From: Cordylochernes scorpioides
Taxonomy: Eukaryota > Arthropoda > Arachnida > Pseudoscorpiones > Chernetidae
Reading direction: 5' to 3'
Assembly: GCA_030710605.1 (NCBI GenBank)
Contig: CP092876.1
Location: 66,650,115-66,714,114 of the forward strand
Length of the DNA: 64,000 nucleotides
Made by a program: the position numbers and the translations under genes. Positions 44,446-54,574 of this stretch are shown piece after piece. Each line of letters begins with the position of its first letter. The stretch's first letter is position 1. Below the pieces are notes generated by a model. That model was not told where the DNA came from. It made no database searches and was given only the letters and a program-made list of their open reading frames with translations.

Positions 44446-44678
44446 CGATTGGGACCAAAAAATATTTTTTGGTCGCAGTGGTTCAGCCTACTCCACGCTG
44501 ACGAGCGCCAAAAGCGCGAAACGCGTTCGTGGATGGCTTTTCTTGATTTATCAAGAAATTGGGTTGGCCAAATATCAAGGAACAGGCTAAATCAATGTTT
44601 AGTTGATTTCTGTTCCACCAGATGGCGCTCTGCCTACTGTAAAGCACATGTGCTCCTGGTCAGGATATGCCATTTTTA
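44446..44678 (+). mobile_element. MITE-M, half element with hammerhead
   Basis: Contains the centre of MITE-M with a hammerhead (44492-44533) and one complete arm: TTGGGTTGGCCAAATATCAA, GATTTCTGTTCCACCAGATG, CACATGTGCTCCTGGTCAGG. The other arm is missing. The 76-codon frame across it is incidental. Confidence 0.8.
44492..44533 (+). ncRNA. Hammerhead ribozyme, intact core
   Basis: UCCACG (44492-44497), CUGACGA (44498-44504), stem II GCGC-CAAAA-GCGC, GAAA (44518-44521), CGCGUU, CGUGGA (44528-44533). Stem I is a perfect 6 bp; all core positions fit the hammerhead consensus. Stem III is the self-complementary ACGCGU without a loop, so a single copy would be weak and a dimer better. Predicted cleavage is after GUU (44525-44527). 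The same 42 nt with one stem II loop change occurs at 61333-61374. Confidence 0.82.
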
Positions 44679-44763
44679 ATATATATCTATATATGTTATA
44701 TAAAAATATTATTTTATTTTAAATTATAATTTCATAGATTCAAATACTCTGCTAAATCTTCCG

Positions 44764-44996
44764 CCAGAGGTCACTCTTCCCCTATAAAAACTCGTTGTTG
44801 TTTTATCCCGTATCTTCGATTTGATCATCCTTGCTTTCCTCGCTTGTTCGACCATCTTTAAATCGTGCAAACCATTCAAATGTCCTCGGTTGTGATAGGG
44901 CATCTCCTTTAAAAGCCTGCTTCAACATTTTAAATTAATTAGGAAGCTGTTTTCCCTAATTTAAAGCAAAACTCTATGCAGACTCGCTGTTTTTCA
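44764..44996 (-). pseudogene. mariner transposase N-terminal remnant
   Basis: Minus-strand translation gives EKQRVCIEFCFKLGKTAS, then after stops MLKQAF and FEWFARFKDGRTSEE, the N-terminal helix-turn-helix pattern of mariner transposases. At least two stops interrupt it, and nothing of the catalytic domain follows. It is a different mariner lineage from the one at 21525. Confidence 0.7.
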
Positions 44997-45199
44997 ATAC
45001 AGTCCATTCTGAAGTTAGAAAATGTTCTGATATACTCGAGCTTATAAATTCGAAAAAAACGTGAGAGCGTGCGTCTGTGTGATCAATATTTTTCTACGTG
45101 TTGATAAATGTTTTATCTATAAGGTCCTTATAAAATTATTTCATTATTTGGAATATTTTACGTGATCCAGTCTCATTCCTGGAAATTATTGATAACACA

Positions 45200-45650
45200 T
45201 TGTATATAAGCTTCCAACAGGGCCAGAAATAGTCACTTCACCATCAGCGGAAGCCCTCATCGGTTGTGTCTAAGGTCCACCTCATCGACCACGTAGAACA
45301 GTAAGAACTCTTCTATCTCCATCTTTCGCTCCTAGCCCGACTTTTATATGTTCACGGAACTTTACTAGTACAACTGTGTCCCTTCGTTTTTTGTGTGGAC
45401 ATTCCCAAGCTTTCCACTTTGCCTCGACCACGACTGACTGTACTCTGTGAGAACTGTTAAAGGTCTTCCAAGGTGCAGAGAGGTACTGGAAAACTCTCCA
45501 CGTCCTGACTGTGCCTCTCGGTCAACACAGTGAAGCGAGAGTCGACCGGATCTCACACCATAGATTAAGTCGACAGGATTCCACAACGACAGGATTCCAC
45601 AAATACATACATGTGCTATCATTCCAAAGTCATTTAATATATGTTTTAAT
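45200..45650. other. GC-richer segment, unknown
   Basis: Mixed-composition sequence with an 85-codon minus-strand frame (45365-45622) and a direct repeat CGACAGGATTCCACAA at about 45570-45603. No motif was recognised. Confidence 0.25.
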
Positions 45651-46000
45651 AAAATTGTAAGTATGGATATAGCGTGTAAAGCATATCCACCAATAATTGC
45701 ATCGAGTTGCAGTTTTTCAGGGTGATCGACTTTGTTTTCCTCCTTCTTGGTTGATATATGTATCCAGAGAGGGTTTCAATAAAAGAGGTATATTGAAAAT
45801 TAATTAATGAAATATTTACATATAAAAGTTGGTGTGTTTATTTATATGTTGTCTTTCCCTTGTAGATAGTTTATATTGAGTCGTCGCATCCGTCGTTCCT
45901 CTCTTTTCAAGATAAATTTTGAACAATCAAGATATAAACAATAGTAATGCTGCACATATAGTACACTATAGTACATACTCTGTTAATATTAATTTGAAAT

Positions 46001-46215
46001 ACAAGTATATTTACTCGCCTGTTCAGTGATTCGCTAACCATGACGTATGCACAAAGGAACGTGTGGCCATTTGACATGCGTCGGACCTGAAAGCTGTTGT
46101 TGGGTGCTGCGCTGCCTGTAGTATAGGAGCTCCATCTATTAATTCTTCCTGTGGTGAATCTGTTTAAGACCGCTGGTCTTAATAAAGCTTTGTGTGTGTG
46201 TACAAGTATATTTAC
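46001..46215 (+). mobile_element. SINE-D with perfect target duplication
   Basis: Element 46015-46201 lies between ACAAGTATATTTAC at 46001-46014 and 46202-46215. It ends AATAAAGCTTTGTGTGTGTG. Its 5' end starts at TCGCCTGTTCAGTG, about 35 bases later than the copy at 778. Confidence 0.9.
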
Positions 46216-46608
46216 AAGTATATTTTAAATACATTTATGCATTAAGAAGACTTACTTGCACGGAATTATCGGTAGGGAAAAAGTTTACAAATTCACCAGA
46301 AATTTAAGATAAAAGGTGAAATTCGAAGCCAAAAAGAAAGATTTATTGTTCTCTTTGAACAATAGAAATTTCAGCCGTCGAAACGGGTCTCTTCCCTTGC
46401 TTACTAAATCATTGGATTTAGTAGCCAATCATTGAATAAAGTTGAAAAAATGAATACAACTACAAAAATTCTTTCTGTATATCATTTATTAATAATATTC
46501 CTGTTGATTTTTAAATATTTATTTTCAACCAGCAAACACAGTTGAGCTGTGGAAACGAATTTGGATCGGGTATTACAATTTGACGAATTTTACAAACTAT
46601 TGTAGCAA
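46216..46608. other. Unassigned AT-rich DNA
   Basis: Nothing recognised. Confidence 0.35.
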
Positions 46609-46782
46609 AGTATTGTGTACAGTGATTATTGATTTTGATGTTTATATATTTTATTTCTCTGCGGCGGAAACTTCCCTCATTGATTTTATTGTATTTTATC
46701 AATTTTAATTTGTGCTGGTCTCTTATATAAATTGCCTTGTCATCCTGAAGTTTGTCTTTCCTAATTTTCTACTTTACAATAT
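46609..46782 (+). mobile_element. MITE-J copy
   Basis: ATTGTAGCAAAGTATTGTGT to CTACTTTACAATAT, with the CGGAAACTTCCCTCATT and GTCATCCTGAAGTTTGTC blocks. Confidence 0.75.
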
Positions 46783-46836
46783 GTCCAATTGAAGAAAATA
46801 AGTTTTCATCATGAAAATCAGTTTCGATTTGTTCTT

Positions 46837-47060
46837 TAATTAAAAAGGAATATATTAGATCAAAATATCATTTATTTTACCAATATTTCAGTTGACTGAA
46901 CGCCAACCTTTATCAAGGTGTTATAACCGTTTAAAATGTTATAACACCTTGATAAAGGTTGGCGTTCAGCCAACTGAAATATTGGTAAAATGATGATATT
47001 TTGATCCAATATATGACTTTTTAATTAAAGATTTATTTATGGATTGCTCTATTTTCAAAA
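46837..47060. mobile_element. MITE-K, fold-back copy
   Basis: Palindrome around 46930 with the same arms as 32874-33107, and the outer GATTTATTTATGGATTGCTC. The right arm has a perfect 7-bp stem II GGUUGGC/GCCAAC(C/U) between UUGAUAA and GAAA, a hammerhead-like order with an altered CUGANGA box. Confidence 0.8.
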
Positions 47061-47147
47061 CGATTTGTTCTTTAATAAATGAAAGTATCAATTCTAATTA
47101 TATTTAACTATGTGTGATTCGTGAGTTGTATTGTCTACGAGGGATGA

Positions 47148-47339
47148 AATTGCAGCAAAGTATTTATTACATTATAAATACAGATTATTATTTTTCTGAT
47201 ATTTATAATATTTATATTTTGCTACTCAGGAAACTTCTCTCATTGCTTATCTTGTATCTTATAAAGGTTGATTGGTTCTTGCCTTAAATTGCCGTGTCAT
47301 CCTGAAATTTGTCCTTCCTAATTTTTTACGTTACAATAT
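47148..47339 (+). mobile_element. MITE-J copy
   Basis: ATTGCAGCAAAGTATTTATT to TTTTACGTTACAATAT. Confidence 0.75.
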
Positions 47340-47477
47340 GCATAAAATATTACATTTTGTCTTAGTAGTCGTCATTAAAAAATGGATCAATAATGAAGAA
47401 CCATAAAGAGAGATTCCCAGTAAATGTGTACCGAAAATTCCACATTATGAAAATAATATAACCGCATTAATAGATAT

Positions 47478-47697
47478 ACTCATGGACAAAACTTAAGGAA
47501 GTTTTACCTTTTAGCATGTATATCTGGATTGAGACAGTAACTCTGATATATATTTGATTCACAATGACCTTTATTGAAGACACACGAGATAGCCAAGTGT
47601 GAACAAAATTGTCTCTTTCTTCTTATAAAATATAGATAACCGGTGACATTAAAGACTTTTCATTTCCTTAAGTTTTGTCCATGAGTGTTTAACTAAA
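47478..47697. mobile_element. MITE-E, best copy
   Basis: Inverted ends ACTCATGGACAAAACTTAAG and TTAAGTTTTGTCCATGAGTG enclose 180 bp with the GATACACAATGACC-like and AGCCAAGTGTGAACAAAATT blocks. Confidence 0.82.
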
Positions 47698-48268
47698 GTA
47701 GAATTATCTCTCCCTCAAACAGATAAAATGATGTTCTCTTTCAACAGGGCCTTTCACCCAGGGGCGTCTAAATTACATCAAGGGCTACAAGCCGTCCTGA
47801 GTACAATATGGAGGTACATAATGGAGGTTTTGTCCCCAACATGCTCAAATGCCATGTTGAGGAATTCGCACAGAATGGTCTTGTTTTCTGGCGAGAGATT
47901 TATAGAGAGAGAGCTCAATATATTTTTATATATCAACCATATATTTAAAAACTATTTACCTTATATAATTACACATAGATATTTACATATTGACGCAAAT
48001 ACTCCCAATAGAGATATTGGATTTTTGAGTAAAATAAATACAATTAAATATAAAAAGTAGAGAATCGCGAGGCGAAGAGGATCTCAATATCCAGGCGATT
48101 ATAAAAGATATTATCTCTAACTATAATTTATTAATGAAATAAATGTCCTATTTTATGTGCTCTTTTGATGTCATATCTATCATTTAGAACTAAGAAAATG
48201 GTTACTAAGAGATATCAAATTACAATAGGAGGAATCGCCGAAGGAATAAATGCTAACGGGACAAAAGG
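47698..48268. other. Unassigned DNA with a 110-codon frame
   Basis: The frame at 47728-48060 begins with a balanced composition (to about codon 55), then becomes AT-biased filler. No domain is recognised; it could be an old element fragment. Confidence 0.25.
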
Positions 48269-48418
48269 TTTCTTTATTAAAAAGATATAAGCTTTGCAAG
48301 CTTTCGGATAATAACGTCTTTTAACAGGCTGTAATACGAATATATGCAACTCGTATTACAGCATGTTGAAGAATGTTATTGAGTGAAACCTTGCCAAGCT
48401 TTCGTTTTAATAAAGAAT
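48269..48418. repeat. Fold-back repeat
   Basis: Arms TTCTTTATTAAAA, AAGCTTTGCAAGCTTTCG-like and GCTGTAATACGA face their inverses across a short loop at 48342. A GAAAGCUUGG hammerhead-like end can be traced but the core is lost. Confidence 0.7.
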
Positions 48419-49020
48419 CTCGTCGCCCCCATGGCTCTTATTCCTTCTTAGAACTCCGCCTTTACCGGTCCCAAGCTCGGATAAAAAAGGAGATGGGGCA
48501 GTGACAAGCTCACTAAAAACTTGGGCTTAGCTTGTCCAGACTGATAGTACCCTTTTAGGGCTTCTAATCTAGGGATACAGGATGAGCAGCGTTTGTACTC
48601 CATGTTAGGAGTGGCTGCATATGGTGTCTGTTCCTCATGTCAGAGGCGGCCATTTCTCTTGGAGATAAGTCGGCCTGCTACTGAGTAGTGCTCCCAGTCT
48701 TAATGAACAAAGGAAGACGCTTTCTATTTCACCCAGTGAGATAAGAAAGAAGAAGATTCCTTCTTAGAAGAGACACCAATATGATGACAGGTTGATGCCA
48801 TGTTGTGGGAACAAAGGAGACCAGCGATGAGCGACATCTTCCTTTATCGAGATGACGGCCACACGCCACACTTTGTCTCGACATGGCAGAACATGGTCGA
48901 ATCTTGAAGATATAAACGGCCATATTTGGTCTCAACACGTTTGTAGAACATAGTCAAATTTTGAAGATAGCCAACGGTCATACTTCTGTATCAAAGTTAT
49001 TCCAGCAAGAGTTAACAACT
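48419..49020. other. GC-richer segment, unknown
   Basis: About 600 bp of balanced composition without a long frame. Bases 48890-48915 and 48945-48975 contain related blocks (TCGAATCTTGAAGATATAAACGG-like and CAAATTTTGAAGATAGCC). Possibly an old LINE or terminal-repeat fragment. Confidence 0.25.
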
Positions 49021-49195
49021 TTTTTACTGTATAAAAGGGATCATTTTCTTATATACAGAGAATATATGAGAAGCAACTTCAAAAAAACTATTTCGAATAT
49101 ATCGCTCTCTTTTTCGGTTTAATGACAAACTATTATTTATTAACATAAATATATAACGCGCATATATACATAGGATATGAAAACATAAATGCACG

Positions 49196-49736
49196 AATGT
49201 TTCTCTTATACATAACGCAGTAAGGACAGTAGAAGTTTTTATTATCATACATAACGCAGTAAGGGCAGTAGAAGTTTTTATTATCATACATAACGCAGTA
49301 AGGACAAAATAAGTTTTTATTATCATACATAACGCAGTAAGGACAGTAGAAGTTTTTATTATCATACATAACGCAGTAAGGACAGTAGAAGTTTTTTATT
49401 ATCATACATAACGCAGTAAGGACAGTAGAAGTTTTTTATTATCATACATAACGCAGTAAGGACAGTAGAAGTTTTTTATTATCATACATAACGCAGTAAG
49501 GACAGTAGAAGTTTTTTATTATCATACATAACGCAGTAAGGACAGTAGAAGTTTTTATTATCATACATAACGCAGTAAGGACAGTAGAAGTTTTTTTATT
49601 ATCATACATAACGCAGTAAGGACAGTAGAAGTTTTTATTATCATACATAACGCAGTAAGGACAGTAGAAGTTTTTTATTATCATACATAACGCAGTAAGG
49701 ACAGTAGAAGTTTTTATTATGTATAAAAGAAACATT
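49196..49736. repeat. 39-bp satellite enclosed by inverted ends
   Basis: Thirteen units with CGCAGTAAGGACAGTAGAAG followed by a T-run and ATTATCATACATAA (period 39-41, varying only in the T-run) fill 49205-49725. The array is bounded by AATGTTTCTCTTATACATA (49196-49214) and its near-perfect inverse TATGTATAAAAGAAACATT (49718-49736; 18 of 19 match). This suggests a small transposon whose interior expanded. Frames of 90-113 codons follow the period. Confidence 0.9.
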
Positions 49737-49739
49737 TAT

Positions 49740-49956
49740 ACTTTTTTTATTTCCATATTTTTATTTATTTATTTATTTTTTATTTTAGGTTAATGAAAGA
49801 GAGAGAGAGAGCACCTCCTGATTGTGCCACTGAATGCTACTGATAAACTACTGCCAACTATCGGTAAAAATACTGATTTGATGTTGTTTTATTATGCCAG
49901 GTATATTCGCAAATAACCTCTTTCTTGTATTAACAAGAAAAAAACTAACTATTTGC
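49740..49956. other. Low-complexity and unassigned DNA
   Basis: T-rich and (GA)n tracts. Confidence 0.4.
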
Positions 49957-49959
49957 GTG

Positions 49960-49990
49960 TTTCGGGCTGTTAGCCTTCGTCAGCGTGGCA
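49960..49990 (-). ncRNA. Hammerhead-like core, part decayed
   Basis: Minus strand: CCACG, CUGACGA, stem II GGCU-AACA-GCC, GAAAC, then ACGCAAAUAG. The core boxes are intact, but the second strand of stem I is lost, so no cleavage site can be formed. Confidence 0.55.
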
Positions 49991-50208
49991 CAATATGTAG
50001 GTTTAAACATCACCTTTGGAATCTTCTACATTTCTTCATAATTCAAGAGAAAAGGTTATGTAAGAAGCCAAACATGCACAATTCCCTCTAAAACATCTTC
50101 ACTTTTGAATATTTTATAGCATAACTTTGAATCTACAAGATATATTTATTCTACATGAAAACGAATATTTAAATGAAATCGTGCAAAAATCAGGTGAATA
50201 AATAAATT

Positions 50209-50405
50209 AAAAAGGCATTTCTTTATCATGCAGCTATAGATTGCTGATGGCTTACGCCATCTGTCGGAATAAATATCAACTACTTGTTGATTTTGATTTG
50301 GTCACTTTTGGAATAATTAAAAATCAACGATTAGTTCATTTTTATTTCTACAGATGGCGCAAGCTATCAGCAACATTTAGCTGAACGATCAGGAGATGCT
50401 TTTTT
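50209..50405. mobile_element. MITE-M relative, fold-back
   Basis: Arms AAAAGGCATTTCTT, GCTGATGGCTTACGCCATCT and ATCAACTACTTGTTGATTTT face inverses (GATGGCGCAAGCTATCAGC). Built like MITE-M but with different arm sequence. Confidence 0.7.
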
Positions 50406-50409
50406 TCTT

Positions 50410-50780
50410 TGAATATTGGAATGTTTTTGTTTTGTTTTTCAATATATATATATAAAAGAAATCAATTTTGAATTAACTAATATTTAGGGAAAAAACCTTC
50501 CAACTATTTAAAATAATTTTGACTTATATCAGCTCTCCCCAGATGGGTTTAATGATCTAGTTCTTAAGGATTACTGAATTTTTATATAAAACAGAGAACA
50601 CATTTCTAAAGATCAAATAAAAGTAGGGAAATGTATTACTATACAATAAATGTGATATGTAGTTGGGTCGAGAGAGATATTCGTCTATCAGTTCAATTTG
50701 CATCAAATCATTTAGAAATAAGACATAAAAATAATACAGTATTTTATTTGAGTTCACAGTTCGATAAATTTATCCCTTAG
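50410..50780. other. AT-rich DNA, nothing recognised
   Basis: No feature seen. Confidence 0.35.
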
Positions 50781-50806
50781 GGAGTCGGTGGAAGGATGGT
50801 CTAAAC

Positions 50807-53102
50807 CAGGGGTCTCCAAACTTTCCAGCCTTAGGGCCATACTGATGGGGTCTTTCCAGCCTTAGGGCCATACTGATTACTCCAGTAAGTTCCGAGGGCC
50901 AAGATGGCAACACTGCATATTATTAATTTTCCTGTATTAATTGTTATGTTTATTTGTTATTAAATGTTATTATTAATTGTTGCTTTTGTGTGTGATTTAG
51001 CAGAATGGAAAAGAAGCGAAAAATTGATAGTGAATGCAGAAAATTCAAAGATCAGTGGAACATTCAGTATTTCGTAATTGAGTCCAGTAACAAGGCGCTA
51101 TGTTTGATTTGCAATGAAAGCATAGCCGTTCTCAAAGAATATAACATGAAACGTCATTATGAAACAAAACATTCTCAAAATTACTCAAAATATACAGGAA
51201 TTGTGCGGACAGAAAAATTCGAAGCTTTGAAGCGCGGATTGAAATCGCAGCAATCTTTATTTACAAAAGTCAAAACTGAACAAGAGGCGGCAACTCGTGC
51301 CAGCTTTCGTGTGGCTCTTGAAATTGCAAAACGTGGAAAACCATTCACCGATGGAAAAATGATCAAGGAATGCATAATTGCAGTAGTCGAAGAAATGTGC
51401 CCTGAAAAGGTAAATTTATTAAAAACTGTCAGTATGTCAGCAAACACTGTGGCTCGAAGGGTAGAAAACATCGCTGAAAATATATCCTCTCAACTGTTCG
51501 ACAAAAATGGACATGTTGAGTGGTTTTCTTTGGCCTTGGATGAGTCAACGGATGTGTCAGATACTGCTCAGGTGTTGATTTATATTAGAGGAGTAGATAA
51601 AAGCTATGAAGTGCACGAAGAACTTCTTGATATGTATAGTATTCATGGCACAACTACTGGTACCGATATTTTTAAAGGAGTTGAAATGGCCATTAATAAA
51701 AAGAACCTTCGATGGAAAAACTTGAAATGTATTACAACTGATGGAGGCAAAATCATGAGTGGGAAAGATAAAGGAGTGGTCGCTCTTGTGTCAAAGGCTG
51801 TAGAAAATGACGGCGGCTCAAAACCATTAGTCTTACATTGTATCATTCATCAACAGTCTTTGTGCGGAAAATGTTTGGATATGTCTGACGTTCTGAAACC
51901 AGTCATATCAACTGTTAATTTCATCAGATCTTTTGGGCTGAATCACCGACAATTCCGACAATTTATTGCAGAGATTGGAGAAACAGACTTACCTTATCAT
52001 ACTGCCGTACGCTGGCTTAGTTGTGGGAAAGTCCTTCAGCGCTTTTTTGAACTTCGAGCAGTGATCGAAATTTTTTTGAATGAAAAGCACCGCCCTCTTA
52101 CTGAATTACAAAACAACGCATGGCTATGGAAGTTAGCATTCTATGTTGATTTGACAAAACATGTGAACGAACTGAATTTGAGATTGCAAGGAGAAAACCA
52201 GCATCTTCCTGATTTATACACTAATATCAAGTCATTCCGGATGAAATTGATACTGTTTCAATCACAACTAGGAAATAAATGTTTTTCACATTTTAAAACA
52301 TGTGAAATATTCAGCCACACTACTGAGACTGAGTTTCCTATCGATTTTGCAATCGAAACTTTGAGTGCTTTGAAGATAAATTTTGATACTCGTTTCTCGG
52401 ACTTTGATGTCATTGCGAATCAAATTAAGATTTTTCAGAATCCTTTTGATGCTGACATTGAAACCCTAGCCCCGGAACTTCAAATGGAAATGATTGATCT
52501 TCAGTGCAGTGATATAATTAAGAACAAATATGAAAACTCATCTTTGTTGGAATTTTATAAGAGTCTTCCACTGACACAATTTGATAATTTGCATAAATTT
52601 GCTCGTGGGCTGTTTTCCGTTTTTGGTACTACTTATTTGTGTGAGAAAACCTTCTCCAAAATGAAGTACACAAAAAATGTATACAGATCTAAATTAACTG
52701 ACGAGCATCTTAAATCTCTTTTAATAATTGGTACAAGTAAAATTAGTCCACAACTACAAACTATTGTCGGTGGAAAATCTCAATTACATACATCTCATTA
52801 GCATTTCATATGTCATGTTATAAGGTATGTGTTGTTCATTACTTACAATGTATAAAATGTAAGTTGGATTCATTTCAATAATTTGTTAGTTATTATATGC
52901 TGAAGTTAAATTTACTGCATAAATTATACATGTCTTTACTCATTCCCATTCTGTGTTTCTTTATCCAACTTATCACAAACATTTTATTTGCTATAAAAAA
53001 TATTTGTTCTCTAAAAGGAGTTTTCAAGTGTGTCTCCGCGGGCCGGACAAAATCTGTCTGCGGGCCGGATGTGGCCCTCGGGCCGTAGTTTGGAGACCCC
53101 TG
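50807..53102 (+). mobile_element. hAT transposon, apparently complete
   Basis: 2296 bp. Ends CAGGGGTCTCCAAAC (50807-50821) and its perfect 15-bp inverse GTTTGGAGACCCCTG (53088-53102). Perfect 8-bp target duplication GTCTAAAC at 50799-50806 and 53103-53110, as expected for hAT. A 25-bp block, TTTCCAGCCTTAGGGCCATA plus 5, is repeated near the left end (about 50822 and 50853). Perfect ends, perfect duplication and an open frame point to a recent insertion. Confidence 0.96.
51005..52801 (+). CDS. hAT-family transposase, 598 aa
   Basis: Cut-and-paste transposase expected to act on the element's own ends in the nucleus. A BED-like zinc finger lies at the N-terminus (C33, C36, H51, H56 in LCLICNESI...HYETKH). 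The catalytic region has LALDESTDVSD (first Asp, near residue 179), ITTDGGKIMSGKDKG (second Asp) and HCIIHQQSLC. The C-terminal dimerisation part has FSVFGTTYLCEKTFSKMKY with the expected catalytic Glu in CEKTFS, then YRSKLTDEHL. The layout is that of the hAT proteins often annotated as GTF2IRD2-like or ZBED/SCAND3-like, which are domesticated or active hATs. The ATG at 51005 is the first in frame, 198 bp inside the left end. There is no stop, frameshift or intron. The perfect element ends support an element that could still be mobile; activity is not shown by sequence alone. Confidence 0.93.
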   Translation: MEKKRKIDSECRKFKDQWNIQYFVIESSNKALCLICNESIAVLKEYNMKRHYETKHSQNYSKYTGIVRTEKFEALKRGLKSQQSLFTKVKTEQEAATRASFRVALEIAKRGKPFTDGKMIKECIIAVVEEMCPEKVNLLKTVSMSANTVARRVENIAENISSQLFDKNGHVEWFSLALDESTDVSDTAQVLIYIRGVDKSYEVHEELLDMYSIHGTTTGTDIFKGVEMAINKKNLRWKNLKCITTDGGKIMSGKDKGVVALVSKAVENDGGSKPLVLHCIIHQQSLCGKCLDMSDVLKPVISTVNFIRSFGLNHRQFRQFIAEIGETDLPYHTAVRWLSCGKVLQRFFELRAVIEIFLNEKHRPLTELQNNAWLWKLAFYVDLTKHVNELNLRLQGENQHLPDLYTNIKSFRMKLILFQSQLGNKCFSHFKTCEIFSHTTETEFPIDFAIETLSALKINFDTRFSDFDVIANQIKIFQNPFDADIETLAPELQMEMIDLQCSDIIKNKYENSSLLEFYKSLPLTQFDNLHKFARGLFSVFGTTYLCEKTFSKMKYTKNVYRSKLTDEHLKSLLIIGTSKISPQLQTIVGGKSQLHTSH

Positions 53103-53639
53103 GTCTAAACCGTTGGTTTTCGACCGCTACGACCCGGGTTCGATTCCCGCATTGGGCACTTTTTTCTAATAAAAAAAAATTCTCCAATGTCCCCCGATTC
53201 TTTCAGAAGTCCAACCCCACCAGCGAGTGCAAGTAACTAAACGGGGCTCTAGAACATTTGTAAGGTCAAAGTTGAACTGCTTTTTACATGTGTAGACATG
53301 TGTTGCACTTAGAGTAAAAGCATTCACCTACCTCTACCCACCATGATTATCATGGCCTGTACCACGTGTACTAGGGATAAACAAAAAAATTCTCTTGTAT
53401 CAATTTTAAGGTGGAGATATCAGGCATCTAGAGATAAGTTTCTAGTTAAATATTTAAATTTACAAATCTCTACATTTCCGGCAAGTATCCCTTCTACATT
53501 TATTGTAGAATGTTTTCTCCTGTAGAAGGAATTTCCTTCCCAAAAGCTAGAGATTTGTGATTTTTAAAATGTTTTAAAAGAAAATTCTCGATAGAAGTCT
53601 GCCATTTTTACCTTAGTATCTTATTTGTTATATATAAAA

Positions 53640-53755
53640 TAACAATTTTCTGCTTTTTGCAAATGTAGACATGTGGTGTACTTACAGTAAAAGCAGTGGC
53701 CAACTTCTACCCACCATGATTATCATGGCCTGTACCATGTGTACTAAGCGTAATA
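53640..53755 (+). mobile_element. SINE-A 3' end
   Basis: GCAAATGTAGACATGTGGTG, ACAGTAAAAGCAGTGGCC, CACCATGATTATCATGGCC and a decayed TACTAAGCGTAA end. Confidence 0.75.
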
Positions 53756-54084
53756 TAATTAAAAAATAAAACAAGTTTTAAAGAATGCCCATTCGTAAGG
53801 ATCTGTAGAAGGACCATGCTAGAACGCTTTTATTTCAAATATAATATATGAGGAGGTCTGTTAGTACAATCTCTGAGTAAGCTACACAAGTGTAACTGCT
53901 GATATTGAATGCGGCCATGAACTACTGTATAACCATTAAAATACCTCAACCACATTCTAAAGTTGTTAATTTACCGACGTTTAGGGGACTCACTATCATC
54001 TTCCTCAGGGGATATAAAGAAATTATTGATGTACATAACTTTGAACAAACTCCCAACCATCAAATGATTCTTACAATCACAATT

Positions 54085-54215
54085 TTTTTCCTATCCCTAG
54101 TACACGTAGTACAAGCCATGATAATCATGGTGGGTAGAAGTTGGAAACTGCTTTTACTGTAAGTACACCACATGTCTACACATGTGGAAAGCAGTTCGAC
54201 TTTGCACTTACAATC
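54085..54215 (-). mobile_element. SINE-A 3' part, reversed
   Basis: CTATCCCTAGTACACG, ATGATAATCATGGTGGGTAG, CACATGTCTACACATGTGG and CAGTTCGACTTTGCAC. Confidence 0.8.
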
Positions 54216-54275
54216 CCATCAAAATACTATGTCCAAATGTCAAGCCGACGGCTGTAAGAAAATTATATTTAAAAA

Positions 54276-54450
54276 GTCGGTGGACGAGTGGGTAACACCT
54301 TCGATTCCCGACAGCCATGAACCGGGATCGAATCCCGCGTTAAACATTTATTTAATATGTAAATAACTCCATATATTATTCATTATTGCAAATATCATAA
54401 ACTAGGTTGCTCTTTTTGAGTGGTACCTAATAAAGTGATTTTGGAACCGA
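54276..54450 (+). mobile_element. SINE-C copy
   Basis: About 175 bp. Head GTCGGTGGACGAGTGGGTAA (box A-like) and GGGATCGAATCCC (box B with one change). The 3' body has ATTATTCATTATTGCAAATA, AAACTAGGTTGCTC, GGTACCTAATAAAG and ends TTTTGGAACCGA. The second copy of the same length is at 56743 (-). Confidence 0.82.
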
Positions 54451-54475
54451 ATCCAATACTAAAGTAGAGTGGTCT

Positions 54476-54550
54476 AGAGATTAATTTGGCAAAACCGCTG
54501 AGAGGGTTCCCACTAATGAGCCAAGCCATCTCATTCGATAAATTATATCA
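54476..54550 (+). repeat. Repeat F copy
   Basis: GATTAATTTGGCAAAACCGC, GGGTTCCCACTAATGAGCC. Confidence 0.6.
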
Positions 54551-54574
54551 TTGCAGTAAGGTATGTAGAGATAA

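Larger units (their letters stand above)
50781..53390 (+). mobile_element. SINE-A interrupted by the hAT element
   Basis: The SINE head begins GGAGTCGGTGGAAGGATGG (50781-50806) and resumes at 53103 with GTCTAAACCGTTGG, box B GGTTCGATTCC, the body and the ACTAGGGATAAAC end. Removing the hAT element and one copy of its 8-bp duplication gives an ordinary SINE-A like 34683. Confidence 0.92.

Noticed and set aside
49024..49735. Frames of 90-113 codons with repeated CPYCVMYDNKNFY-like or TALCMIIKTST-like peptides
   Set aside because: They translate the 39-bp satellite; T-run length changes shift the frame from unit to unit.
51181..51471. 96-codon minus-strand frame
   Set aside because: Antisense shadow of the hAT transposase.
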